Assembly: GCA_003049485.1 (NCBI GenBank) | Contig: PYST01000415.1 | Location: 1 to 30,819, forward strand | Length of the DNA: 30,819 bases | Direction: 5' to 3' | Origin: Ophioceras dolichostomum | Lineage: Eukaryota > Ascomycota > Sordariomycetes > Magnaporthales > Ophioceraceae | Part shown: piece by piece, positions 19,171 to 26,728 of the stretch | Numbering within the stretch: the stretch's first letter is position 1 | How the letters are laid out: each line of letters begins with the position of its first letter | The notes under the pieces: generated by a model | What the model was told of the DNA's origin: nothing | The model's database searches: none | Seen by the model: the letters and a program-made list of their open reading frames with translations, nothing else | Translations under genes and position numbers: made by a program

Positions 19171-19395
19171 TTATGCCACATATAATAGTAAAAAAGCCAT
19201 CATTAATGCAAATAACCCAGTCGCTTCAGAAAAGGCAAAACCTAATATCGCATAAGAAAATAATTGACCTCTAAGTGAAGGGTTTCTTGCCACTCCTAAG
19301 ATTAGAGCACCAAAAACTACACCTATACCTACACCTGCACCTATTAACCCTGTAGTTGCTAATCCTGTTCCTATTATTTTCGCAACTTGTATCAT
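19171..19395 (-). CDS. atp9: ATP synthase subunit 9 (c-ring)
   Basis: Proteolipid subunit c, 74 residues in two helices; the ring rotates as protons pass. It shows the GAGVGIGVVFGALI glycine motif, the RNPSLRGQLF loop and the ion-binding Glu in GFAFSEATGLFALM. An intact mitochondrial atp9 is informative because some filamentous ascomycetes rely mainly on a nuclear copy. It lies between nad3 and cox2. Confidence 0.97.
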   Translation of the reverse strand: MIQVAKIIGTGLATTGLIGAGVGIGVVFGALILGVARNPSLRGQLFSYAILGFAFSEATGLFALMMAFLLLYVA

Positions 19396-19730
19396 AATAA
19401 ATATTTATCCACACTTTTTATAATTAAATTATTATCACTAACAATATTAAATATTGACTATATTATAATCATTTAACTTTAAAGGGAGTCGCTGCGCCGC
19501 GAGCTTGTTAGTTAGTTTACAATAAACAATTAAGTTTTTAATTTTTTATAAAGCTGGCGCAAGCTCTAGCTATTTTAACGAAATAAGGTTCAAGCTCATT
19601 GCAATTATAAATATTTAAGCAATAAACCGAGCTTGCTGATCCTGATCTTTGATCCCGTATCCTTAGGGATATGGAATATGGGAGCTTGCTGATCCAAAGG
19701 ATAACCTAAGTACAATAATGAAAATATGTG
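19396..19730. other. Spacer between nad3 and atp9
   Basis: No gene is seen. It is AT-rich with several GAGCTTGCTGATCC-type words (19630-19700), two of them flanking an inverted TATCCTTAGGGATATGG segment. Confidence 0.55.
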
Positions 19731-20240
19731 TTAAGAAGATAACCTAGAGCTTGTGCAAAATACTCTTTTATTAGAAATACCTTTTCTAGTTGAAAATCCT
19801 ACGCCTTCTCCTCTTAACCCTGTAATACCTAACCCTGTTCCTAAGTACTCTGTAGTATAAGTAGGTTTTACTTTTACTTTATATGAATTTTGCCGACTAT
19901 CTATCTTTAAAGCACCTTTACCTAATTCAAAGATAAAACCCGCTGTTATTATAAATATAAATAATAATGTTACCATTAAACCATAAATATTATTTGAGTA
20001 TCCACTAGTAGCAAAAGGGAATAATAATAATATTTCAAGATCTAATAGTAAATAAATCAAACCATATATAAAAAACATTATGTTAAATTCTAATCTTGTT
20101 TGATTAAAAGAATGAAACCCGCACTCAAACATTGAATATTTTTCTTGATAAGGATTGTGTGGAGCAAAAATAAAATTTATAACTAAAAAAAGTAAAGCTA
20201 TTATACATACAAATAAAATAAATATAGTCATACTACTCAT
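19731..20240 (-). CDS. nad3: NADH dehydrogenase subunit 3 with a C-terminal extension
   Basis: Small complex I membrane subunit whose loop contacts the quinone site. The normal body is visible: NPYQEKYSMFECGFHSFNQ (with the conserved loop Cys), LEFNIMFFIYGLIYLLLDLE and IFIITAGFIFELGKGALKI. The frame then runs on for about 50 residues (LGTGLGITGLRGEGVGFSTR ... TSSRLSS), giving 169 in total. The tail is polar, Gly/Ser-rich, and its final codons are the repeat word GCACAAGCTCT. The ATG directly follows the nad2 TAA without a gap. Confidence 0.93.
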   Translation of the reverse strand: MSSMTIFILFVCIIALLFLVINFIFAPHNPYQEKYSMFECGFHSFNQTRLEFNIMFFIYGLIYLLLDLEILLLFPFATSGYSNNIYGLMVTLLFIFIITAGFIFELGKGALKIDSRQNSYKVKVKPTYTTEYLGTGLGITGLRGEGVGFSTRKGISNKRVFCTSSRLSS

Positions 20241-22064
20241 TTAATAATTAAACATAACTTGTACCAATATAGTACCCATACTTAATCATTCCTTATTCAT
20301 AAATATGAATAATAAAACTACTAAAGTTATTATAGAAATAGTAATAGTTAATGAACTAGATATTAATATATTTCTATATAAAAATGCTGGTGTTAATCTA
20401 AGTTTTAGAGAAGTCCCTCAGGCGGGCATGGATACTAAAATACGATCCATTTTATATTCAGATGAATAAAAAAAAATTTCTTTTATTATATTTAAATAAT
20501 ATACGGCACCTATTACACTAGTAAGTATAGCAATTAATGTTATAAATATATAACCTTTATCTATAGCAGCACTTAAAACCATCTGTTTACCAAAAAATCC
20601 TACAAGAGGAGGAATACCTGCAAAAGAAAAAATAGTAATTGCAAAACTTAATGCTAATAAAGGATTTATAAAAAAAAATCCTTTTAATTGACTAACTAAT
20701 TGTATGGGAGAATTATTTTTATCTAATAATTGTTTATACTCATTGTTATTATTAGTATAATAATATAAAGAAAACCCCATAGCAATTAAAATAATAAAAG
20801 CATTTAAATTACTAATAGAATATTGTATCAAGTAAAATACAAAAGCTTGAGTTGACTCAATAGTTGAGATACTTAAAGCTAATAATATAAATCCTACGTG
20901 AGAGATAGTACTATAAGCAAATAATCTTTTAATTCTAAATTGTGTTAAACCAACAATAGTACCTATTACTAATGAAAGTAAAGAACTTATTAATAACCCA
21001 TAAGTTCAATTAAGAGATTCTACAGCATTAAATGAAGTTTGTGCTCCGTCGTTTCCAACACTTAAAAAATAACTACCTGTATAATAAACTACTTCTAAAA
21101 GAAATACAAAGATAGATATTTTAGCTATTATTGCTACAAATGCTGTAACTATAGTAGGAATTGCATCATAAACGTCAGGGGATCAAAAATGAAATGGTGC
21201 TGCACTGACTTTAAATAAAAAACCTACACTAAATATAAGTAAAGAAAAATTAATATATAATGGTTTATATCAAAAATTAAAATTTTCATTTATATCACTA
21301 ATACTTGTTATTATATATAAACCATCAAGGTTAGTTGTACCTGAATTACTATATAACAAACTAGTACCTAATAAAATAAAACATGAACTTAAACCTCCTA
21401 ATAAAAAGTAAATCAACCCCCCTGTTGTTGAAAGTTCCGAGTTTCTATAAATAGTACTTAATAAATATAAACCATAACTTTGTAACTCTATAGCTAAAAA
21501 AATGGAAATTAAATCACTAGTAGACATTAAAAAAATAGCACCGCTTATTATAAATAAAAGTATTAAAGGATATTCTATTATACTTAAATGTTCATCTGTT
21601 TTATAAGCGAACTTGCTTATTCGTCCTCCCCTTTCAGAAAGAGAGCTTTTGATCTCCAACGCATTATTATTTAACATAGAGCTTGCTGATCCTTCGGGTA
21701 CGAAGGATAAGGCATTAGTCATAAATTTAGCTCTTAAAACATTAAAAATAACAGATGCTTTTAATAAATTCTTTAATGAAGAATATTCAGGTAATCAGAC
21801 TTTTCTAGGATAAAAACTTGTTAATTGTAGTATAAATATACAAACAATATAAACAAATATATGAAAAATTTGCGTAATATTATTAACAAATAATAAACCT
21901 CCGTGTAAACCAATACCTTTACTAATAATAGATAAACTTGTAATATCTTGTATTATACAATAAATTAAAACTATAATTGTTATTCTATTAAAAAGAATAG
22001 AAATGTCTCGTCTTAATGTCACGGAATTAGAAATTAAAATACTTAAAATTGAAGTAAAAAGCAC
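20241..22064 (-). CDS. nad2: NADH dehydrogenase subunit 2, GTG start, with an in-frame repeat insertion
   Basis: Antiporter-like subunit of complex I. With TGA as Trp the frame gives 607 residues ending directly before the nad3 ATG. Landmarks are AIFLMSTSDLISIFLAIELQ, SYGLYLLSTIYRNSE and FSFAGIPPLVGFFGKQMVLS. No ATG is available upstream of the conserved N-terminus. The first usable codon is GTG at 22064, which immediately follows the last base of trnM, so excision of the tRNA would leave an mRNA starting at its start codon. Around residues 115-155 lies a non-conserved stretch (FVPEGSASSMLNN ... SSLSERGGRISK) encoded by the dispersed repeat. Confidence 0.93.
21678..21708. repeat. Short dispersed repeat in frame within nad2
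   Basis: The plus strand reads AGAGCTTGCTG and then an 8-bp hairpin ATCCTTCG-GGTA-CGAAGGAT. On the coding strand this gives EGSASS. The same hairpin and word occur in spacers. Confidence 0.75.
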
Positions 22065-22139
22065 TAGCCAGAAGAGAAAATCGAATTCTCATTTTTAATG
22101 TATGAAATTAAAGTTTTAACCTATTAAACTATTCTAGCT
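22065..22139 (-). tRNA. trnM: tRNA-Met (CAU), adjoining nad2
   Basis: The acceptor AGCTAGA pairs with TCTGGCT. The anticodon stem TTAAT/ATTAA encloses TTCATAC, giving CAU. The T arm is GAGAA-TTCGATT-TTCTC. The 3' discriminator A touches the GTG of nad2. Confidence 0.85.
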
Positions 22140-22142
22140 TAA

Positions 22143-22216
22143 GGGAGGATACTCTGAATCGAACAGAGAAGCTCCTGAACCACAAACAGATGTTCTACCT
22201 TTAAACTATATCCTCC
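22143..22216 (-). tRNA. trnH: tRNA-His (GUG)
   Basis: The acceptor GGAGGAT pairs with ATCCTCC, and the discriminator is C as usual for His. The loop TTGTGGT gives GUG, with a U-U closing the loop. The T arm is CTCTG-TTCGATT-CAGAG. Confidence 0.85.
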
Positions 22217-22220
22217 TTTA

Positions 22221-22293
22221 TTATGTTGGAGTGATTCGAACACCCAATAGTAAACACCAAAAATTTATGACTTACCCGTTAGTCTACAACATA
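22221..22293 (-). tRNA. trnQ: tRNA-Gln (UUG)
   Basis: The acceptor TATGTTG pairs with CAACATA. The anticodon stem TAAAT/GTTTA encloses TTTTGGT, giving UUG. The T arm is GGGTG-TTCGAAT-CACTC. Confidence 0.87.
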
Positions 22294-22380
22294 TAAGGTA
22301 AACCCGACTTGAACGGATAAAATAATTTTATTATTAAATAGGCCTAAACTACCCATGTCTACCAATTCCATCATTACCTT
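22294..22380 (-). tRNA. trnL: tRNA-Leu (UAG)
   Basis: Class II tRNA with a long AT variable arm. The acceptor AAGGTAA pairs with TTACCTT. The anticodon stem GGTAG/CTATT encloses TTTAGGC, giving UAG. Confidence 0.87.
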
Positions 22381-22390
22381 TATTTAACTT

Positions 22391-22463
22391 TGCCCAAGAT
22401 AAGATTCGAACTTATAACAAAAATAGCTTCAATATTTCACTCTACCAATTGAGTTACCAGGGC
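22391..22463 (-). tRNA. trnF: tRNA-Phe (GAA)
   Basis: The acceptor GCCCTGG pairs with CTTGGGC. The anticodon stem AAATA/TATTT encloses TTGAAGC, giving GAA. The T arm is TAAG-TTCGAATC-TTA. It marks the downstream border of the inserted block. Confidence 0.88.
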
Positions 22464-22468
22464 TTGAT

Positions 22469-23164
22469 TTATATATTATTATATAATTTTATAATTTTAT
22501 ATATTTTTTTATATAATTTATTATTATTTATATAATAAAGTAATGTAGGATGACTAATCCCTAAAGCTTTTGCAGCTAATCGTATGGATTTATATAATAC
22601 TACTGTGTCATTTGTAATATTAATTACCTTAGTAATATGACTAGTAGCCATTGTTAATCTAATAATATTTTTTTTTTCTGATGAAAGAGATATTTCTTTC
22701 AGAGCTTTACTTATTTTAGTTTTAGTTTCAATACTATGCTTACGACCTATAAGTTTTTTCATAGTTTCTGGAGAATGTTTGCTTCCTAAACGAGAATTTG
22801 CAAATTTAAGAATATTATATTGAGGTTTATATTTATCAATATAATATTGCTCTCTTTCAATTAAAACTTTAGGTTCACAATATTCAAGAATATGTAAACT
22901 AAAGTTAGAATAACCATATTTTAATATTGCTTTATATATAGCACTTGAGCCTTTGCTTAATCTTTTTTCAAGGTCTGTTTGAGAATAATAAGTTGAAAAT
23001 CTTTTGTTTAAAGATTTAGAAGAACCTATATAAAATTTATTTGTAATATTATTAACTCAACAATATATTCCAGATTTTCCTATATTTTCTTTATATATTA
23101 TTGATTTTTGTAATTTTGTATTATTGTATATAATGATTGAAGTTATATTTAATATATTTTTCAT
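22469..23164 (-). CDS. Free-standing GIY-YIG homing endonuclease
   Basis: DNA endonuclease of the GIY-YIG family, 231 residues from ATG at 23164 with TGA as Trp. The catalytic module has SGIYCW (residues 31-36), FYIGSS (44-49), the catalytic Arg in LNKRF (55) and Glu in EREQYYID (105), so it appears intact. Two NUMOD3-type repeats follow (GSKHSPETMKKL and GRKHSIETKTKISKA), then a NUMOD1-like helix-turn-helix (LYKSIRLAAKALGISHPTLL). These are DNA-contacting parts known from intron and free-standing enzymes. It is not in an intron: it lies between tRNA genes. Its leader carries the hairpin 23190-23207, 25 nt before the ATG, shared with the other genes of the block. Confidence 0.9.
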
Positions 23165-23189
23165 GCTTTTATTATTTTTAATTTTAAAA

Positions 23190-23207
23190 AGAGAACTACA
23201 TTTCTCT
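23190..23207 (-). promoter_or_regulatory. Leader hairpin H1, 25 nt before the GIY-YIG ATG
   Basis: AGAGAA-CTACAT-TTCTCT, a 6-bp stem followed on the minus strand by TTTTTAAA. Same layout and spacing as H2-H6. Confidence 0.65.
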
Positions 23208-23257
23208 AAATTTAAATCAAAATCTTTAACCTTTATAATGTTAATATTTTTTTGACT

Positions 23258-23330
23258 TGGAAGTGCCGAGAATCGAACTCAAACAAATAATATGCTAAAT
23301 TATTATACTACCAAATTATATTACACTCCC
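23258..23330 (-). tRNA. tRNA-Ala-like with anticodon AGC
   Basis: The cloverleaf is complete: acceptor GGGAGTG/CACTTCC, D stem ATAT/GTAT, anticodon stem ATAAT/ATTAT around TTAGCAT (AGC), T arm TTGAG-TTCGATT-CTCGG. It resembles the tRNA-Ala at 26854 in its anticodon and T-arm region (GCATATTATTTG against GCATATTGTTTG), so it may be a diverged duplicate. Mitochondrial tRNA-Ala normally has UGC; A34 is unusual. Confidence 0.65.
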
Positions 23331-23332
23331 TG

Positions 23333-23403
23333 TGGAAAAATAAGGAATCGAACCTTAAACTGCAATATGCAATATTGTCGTATTACCGTTATACTATTTC
23401 CCC
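23333..23403 (-). tRNA. tRNA-Ala-like (UGC), second extra tRNA
   Basis: The acceptor GGGGAAA/TTTTTCC contains two G-U pairs. The D stem is GTAT/ATAC. The stem CAAT/ATTG encloses ATTGCAT, reading UGC. The T arm AAGG-TTCGATT-CCTT is good. Identity as Ala follows from the loop register; Cys (GCA) would need a 5-nt loop. It is separated from the neighbouring tRNA by two bases. Confidence 0.6.
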
Positions 23404-23548
23404 TTTTTTATAAATTTCCCTACTATTTACATTTTCATTAAACAATAGTTAAAAAAAATACACTTTAAAGTAAAAGAATTATAAGAAATAGGTAAAAAAC
23501 TCGAAATAAACCAATTAAAAATATTTAATTCTAAAATATATCATCTAA

Positions 23549-24148
23549 TTAATATACATCTTTTTTATAATATAATAAATAACGGTTTTTTTTTAATTTA
23601 TTAAAGGCATTTAAAGAATTAATATAATTATAGTCAAAATTAAACATAGCTAGCAAATATGCAGATAATCTAAATTCCAGTGGACTTAAAATATGGCTTT
23701 TTTGTCCCCCACCTCTGCCAATACAAGTTGTATGACCTTCAATTTCTTTAAACAAAGTTTTAACACCTAAATAATTACAGCCCCTTAGGATATATAAAGA
23801 ATTTTTATTATACTTTAAGAATAGATCCCTTTTTTTTACTAATAAATCCTGAAAATCCCCAATATGCATTTGTCTTAAAAAAAAATCAATATCTTTGTTG
23901 GTACTTTCCATGATTTCTGTACCTTCAATAGTATCTATTAAAAACAAATGAAATATATTTATTCCTAGTATACCTAAATTATTTGCTAGTTCATCTATAT
24001 TTATAGATATTCTATCATTAACAATTAAAATTTTTGCTATCAAAGAAGTAATATTTTCCTTATATTTTGCATTACTGACAGTTATAATTAATATTATATC
24101 ATTTGCATCTACCTCAAGATCAAGGCTACCAGATTTTTTTTCAGCCAT
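23549..24148 (-). CDS. Unknown 199-residue protein (ORF B of the inserted block)
   Basis: I do not recognise a family. It opens MAEKKSGSLDLEVDANDIIL, is mostly charged and hydrophobic alternating sequence without a clear membrane helix, has a glycine-rich patch (TCIGRGGGQKSHILSP, about residues 143-158), and ends in a Lys/Tyr-rich tail. No in-frame TGA is needed. A short basic reading frame (24153-24227) ends 4 bases before this ATG and starts at the position where the block's leader hairpin predicts a start, so B may be translated by coupling. Codon use is AT-rich like its neighbours. Confidence 0.6.
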   Translation of the reverse strand: MAEKKSGSLDLEVDANDIILIITVSNAKYKENITSLIAKILIVNDRISINIDELANNLGILGINIFHLFLIDTIEGTEIMESTNKDIDFFLRQMHIGDFQDLLVKKRDLFLKYNKNSLYILRGCNYLGVKTLFKEIEGHTTCIGRGGGQKSHILSPLEFRLSAYLLAMFNFDYNYINSLNAFNKLKKNRYLLYYKKDVY

Positions 24149-24152
24149 AGTA

Positions 24153-24227
24153 CTAATACTGCATGAATTGCTTCGCTCTGTTTATTATTTTATACATAAG
24201 TTTTTTTATTTTCATTTTCATTTTCAT
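24153..24227 (-). CDS. Short basic reading frame upstream of ORF B
   Basis: The 24-residue frame MKMKMKIKKLMYKIINRAKQ + FMQY ends with TAG, four bases before the ORF B start. Its ATG lies exactly 25 nt after hairpin H2, the spacing seen at the other genes of the block. It is rich in Lys and could be a leader peptide, or the N-terminus of B reached by a frameshift. Product existence is uncertain. Confidence 0.4.
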   Translation of the reverse strand: MKMKMKIKKLMYKIINRAKQFMQY

Positions 24228-24252
24228 TATTTTATTTTATTATTTTTTATAA

Positions 24253-24268
24253 AGAGACATTTTTCTCT
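24253..24268 (-). promoter_or_regulatory. Leader hairpin H2
   Basis: AGAGA-CATTTT-TCTCT followed on the minus strand by TTTATAAA. It lies 25 nt before the ATG at 24227. Confidence 0.6.
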
Positions 24269-24311
24269 GGTGTTTTAATAAGCTAGCAATAATTCTCCGA
24301 ATGATCTGCAA

Positions 24312-24389
24312 TAAATAAATTAGGTCTCGAACCTAAATAATAATATAATATATTTTATATTATTGTGTTACCACTTACACTATTTACTT
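24312..24389 (-). tRNA. tRNA-like sequence with an aberrant anticodon arm
   Basis: The acceptor AAGTAAA/TTTATTT, D stem GTGT/ACAC and T arm TTAGG-TTCGAGA-CCTAA are good. The anticodon stem ATAAT/ATTAT encloses nine bases (ATAAAATAT) and the variable region is 8 nt, so no anticodon can be assigned. It is either a decayed tRNA or one expanded by AT-rich slippage. It lies between ORF C and ORF B. Confidence 0.5.
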
Positions 24390-24489
24390 TTATAATTATA
24401 TATAATTTGAGCTTTAACGAGACTAGCCTTAATTATATATAATTATAACTTAATTCATAGTATTAAACTATATATTTTGAAATGTACTA

Positions 24490-24933
24490 TTAAGAATATA
24501 TAATTGATAAAATATCATTCAATACTTTAATAAAATCTTTATTACATTCTTCTATTACAGAATTTTTATATTTTATCAGAAATATTGTTTCTGAATTGTA
24601 CTGATCATTATTTATTATATATTTTTTTAAATGGAAATTTGTGGGATTAAACTTCACAAATTTTATATCACTATGATAATTATTATTAAATAAATGAAGG
24701 AATTTTTGTCAATAAGAACTTACACTACATGAGCTTGCATAGCCATAATTATCCATTGTGTTATTAATAACATATTCATCTATTTTGGGGACGGAATCCA
24801 CTAAATTTAAATTATGAGTAGCACAATCTTCAATATATTTTATATAATTTAATAACATATGTATATATATAATTAATAATATTAATACCATAATTAATAC
24901 AAAAAAACAGATTTTACTTCTTAAGTTATTCAT
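24490..24933 (-). CDS. Unknown single-pass membrane protein (ORF C)
   Basis: 147 residues from ATG at 24933 to TAA, with one TGA read as Trp at 24709. An N-terminal hydrophobic helix (ICFFVLIMVLILLIIYIHML, residues 8-27) would anchor it. The rest is a polar domain with several Asn-rich stretches (LFNNNYHSDIKFVKFNPTNF). No family is recognised. Hairpin H3 lies 25 nt before the start. Same architecture as ORFs D and E: short basic N-terminus, one helix, soluble part. Confidence 0.65.
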
Positions 24934-24958
24934 TTTAATTATTATTTATATTTAAAAA

Positions 24959-24976
24959 AGAGAGCCTTTATTCTCT
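24959..24976 (-). promoter_or_regulatory. Leader hairpin H3, overlapping the ORF D stop
   Basis: AGAGA(G)-CCTTTA-(T)TCTCT followed on the minus strand by TTTTTAAA, 25 nt before the ORF C ATG. The ORF D stop codon TAG (24975-24977) overlaps the 5' arm. Confidence 0.65.
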
Positions 24977-25745
24977 AATAGTATTTAGGTATTCTAGGTT
25001 TATTTACAATAGAACCATCTTGAACCATAAATCCTGCAGCATCTAAGCTTCTATAGGTACGATTAGAAATAATTCCCCTTCCCCTTACATAATGAGTATT
25101 ATAATAATCTCTTTCTAGCTCTAAACGACGTTCACGATCTATTCTATGATTATTTTCAAGATAATCGTTGTATCTTTTAACCCCTTTAAGTAATTTCTTA
25201 CCAAGAGATTTAAAAAAGTTGTCTTGAGGAACCTCAACTTTTTTAGGTGCACGGTTACCATAATAAATACCATCTTTTTCTAATTCACGCCTTGTTGGTT
25301 CTCTATATTTAGATGTAGAATCCCATTCAGTTTTGTGAGAATATCTATGTTTATGATGAGAATCTAATTCGTATTTTACGGAATGTTTGTGTTTATGCGT
25401 AGGTTTAGTATCTAATTCGTATTTTTCTGGGTCTTTATCTCTGGACCCGGAACCTAATTCGGCTGAATGCTGATGCGTACCCCTATTGAAATTTGGAATT
25501 TCAGTGTTCTCTAGTTCAACACGGTAACCTCGGCTTGTTTCAACAATACCTGGGTGATATGCTCTATACGGTCCATTTTCTACTACAACTGGTCTCCCCG
25601 CGTACTCTTCCATACCCTCTCCATGTAATAAACACACAGTATTAGATCCTATGTATTTTAATTGTATTAATACCACTATCATAAATATAATATAGTTGGG
25701 TTTATGTTCTATAAAAATTAATATTTTATAATATAATTTTGTCAT
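24975..25745 (-). CDS. Unknown membrane-anchored protein with His/Lys/Glu-Leu-Asp repeats (ORF D)
   Basis: 256 residues without any TGA. The N-terminus (MTKLYYKILIFIEHKPN) precedes one helix (YIIFMIVVLIQLKYIG, residues 18-33). Residues about 90-155 are a degenerate repeat in which (Y/A)EL(D/G) alternates with His-rich HKHKH/HHKHRYSH patches, for example KYELDTKPTHKHKH and SVKYELDSHHKHRYSH. The last 65 residues (RRLELERDYYNTHYVRGRG to GSIVNKP) resemble the end of ORF E. The His clusters could bind metal, but that is speculation. Hairpin H4 lies 26 nt before the start. Confidence 0.7.
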   Translation of the reverse strand: MTKLYYKILIFIEHKPNYIIFMIVVLIQLKYIGSNTVCLLHGEGMEEYAGRPVVVENGPYRAYHPGIVETSRGYRVELENTEIPNFNRGTHQHSAELGSGSRDKDPEKYELDTKPTHKHKHSVKYELDSHHKHRYSHKTEWDSTSKYREPTRRELEKDGIYYGNRAPKKVEVPQDNFFKSLGKKLLKGVKRYNDYLENNHRIDRERRLELERDYYNTHYVRGRGIISNRTYRSLDAAGFMVQDGSIVNKPRIPKYY

Positions 25746-25771
25746 TTTTATTTATTTTTGTTTTTTTAAAA

Positions 25772-25786
25772 AGAGATTTTATCTCT
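25772..25786 (-). promoter_or_regulatory. Leader hairpin H4
   Basis: AGAGA-TTTTA-TCTCT followed on the minus strand by TTTTTAAAAAAA, 26 nt before the ORF D ATG. Confidence 0.65.
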
Positions 25787-25815
25787 AAATTTATAAAAAA
25801 AGATTATCTTTATAT

Positions 25816-26361
25816 TTATTTTTTTACTATTCGACTATTACGTATTTCATACCCTTGTTCAGATAACCTCTCAATCTGTTTTTGGTTATATCAACCAATA
25901 CCATTAACATACTTAGTATTTTTTTCTAATTCTAAGAGACGTTTATCTTCAAGTATCTTTTCTCTATAGTTTTCTTTCTGATCTCTAACATATTGAGTAG
26001 GATTTTGTTTTAATTTTTTAAATTCAGAACTAACAATCTCTCTAAAACTAACAGACTTACAACTTTTTTTAAATTGATCATAAGATTGATATCTATCTGA
26101 CCGATTAATAAATAAACGTCAATATAGTCACTTTTTGGTATTTTGCAATATACTTTCCTTAGACTCAGAACTAGAAGTTATAGGCTTATTTGGTTGATTA
26201 TCATTATTATCAACATAAATATCATTATTTGATGTAGTAATATCAATACTATCTAACAAAAAACAGGGTTCAAACAAGATACTGTATAACACTATACCTA
26301 GTACATACATTATGAATGTATACAGTCATTTTTTGCTAAAAAAAATTAATTTATTTTTCAT
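25816..26361 (-). CDS. Unknown membrane-anchored protein, C-terminal paralogue of ORF D (ORF E)
   Basis: 181 residues, read through three TGA codons as Trp, from ATG at 26361 (MKNKLIFFSKKWLYTFIM) to TAA at 25816. One N-terminal helix (TFIMYVLGIVLYSILFEP) is followed by an Asp/Asn/Ser-rich linker (SIDITTSNNDIYVDNNDNQP), a charged middle, and a C-terminal domain (RLLELEKNTKYVNGIGWYNQ, then KQIERLSEQGYEIRNSRIV) that matches the ORF D tail in layout: a L-E-L-E helix, Y-V-x-G-x-G, and a final G-(Y/F)...I-V. No known family. Hairpin H5 is 27 nt upstream. Confidence 0.7.
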
Positions 26362-26388
26362 TTTTTTTTATTTTTTTCGTATTTAAAA

Positions 26389-26405
26389 AGAAGCATTATT
26401 CTTCT
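26389..26405 (-). promoter_or_regulatory. Leader hairpin H5, overlapping the ORF F stop
   Basis: AGAAG-CATTATT-CTTCT, a stem different from H1-H4 but fully paired, followed by TTTTTAAAT on the minus strand, 27 nt before the ORF E ATG. The ORF F stop TAG (26404-26406) overlaps it. Confidence 0.65.
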
Positions 26406-26703
26406 AAGAAATTTCAGATAAATAGAAATATACACGATTTTTACCCGCCTTTAAATAAACATCCCTAAGTCAAACTCTCAAATCAAAACTTTCTGTATAA
26501 GGATATAACATAATGTGTTTAGTTTTAAAATTAGTTTTATTATTAATAAATTCGAGAATAAATACTTTATATTCAAATTTACTATTTCAAGAACTTGGGT
26601 CTGGATTCAGAGATTCTGAAATCAAAAAGGTTATAAAATCATAAAGATCTCCAGGGGATTTAAAATCAGCCATATTTACAGTTAAATTTTCAATAAGATT
26701 CAT
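26404..26703 (-). CDS. Unknown 99-residue protein (ORF F)
   Basis: From ATG at 26703 the frame reads 99 residues to TAG, with two TGA as Trp. It begins MNLIENLTVNMADFKSPGDL, has no membrane helix, and alternates aromatic and charged residues (FDLRVWLRDVYLKAGKNRVY). No family recognised. It is the first gene of the block after the promoter-like motif at 26790; hairpin H6 is 25 nt before the ATG and two more hairpins lie in the 5' leader. Confidence 0.6.
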
Positions 26704-26728
26704 ATTTTTATATTTTTATATTTTAAAA

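Noticed and set aside
24205..24250. TTTTCA triplet-like tandem repeat
   Set aside because: It is the coding sequence of the MKMKMK start of the short frame; low-complexity AT DNA, not a separate element.
25739..25969. Plus-strand frame of 76 codons
   Set aside because: Antisense of the ORF E C-terminus and D leader.
23549..26703. Plasmid DNA or RNA polymerase genes within the inserted block
   Set aside because: None of the frames is long enough or shows polymerase motifs, so plasmid origin stays only a possibility.
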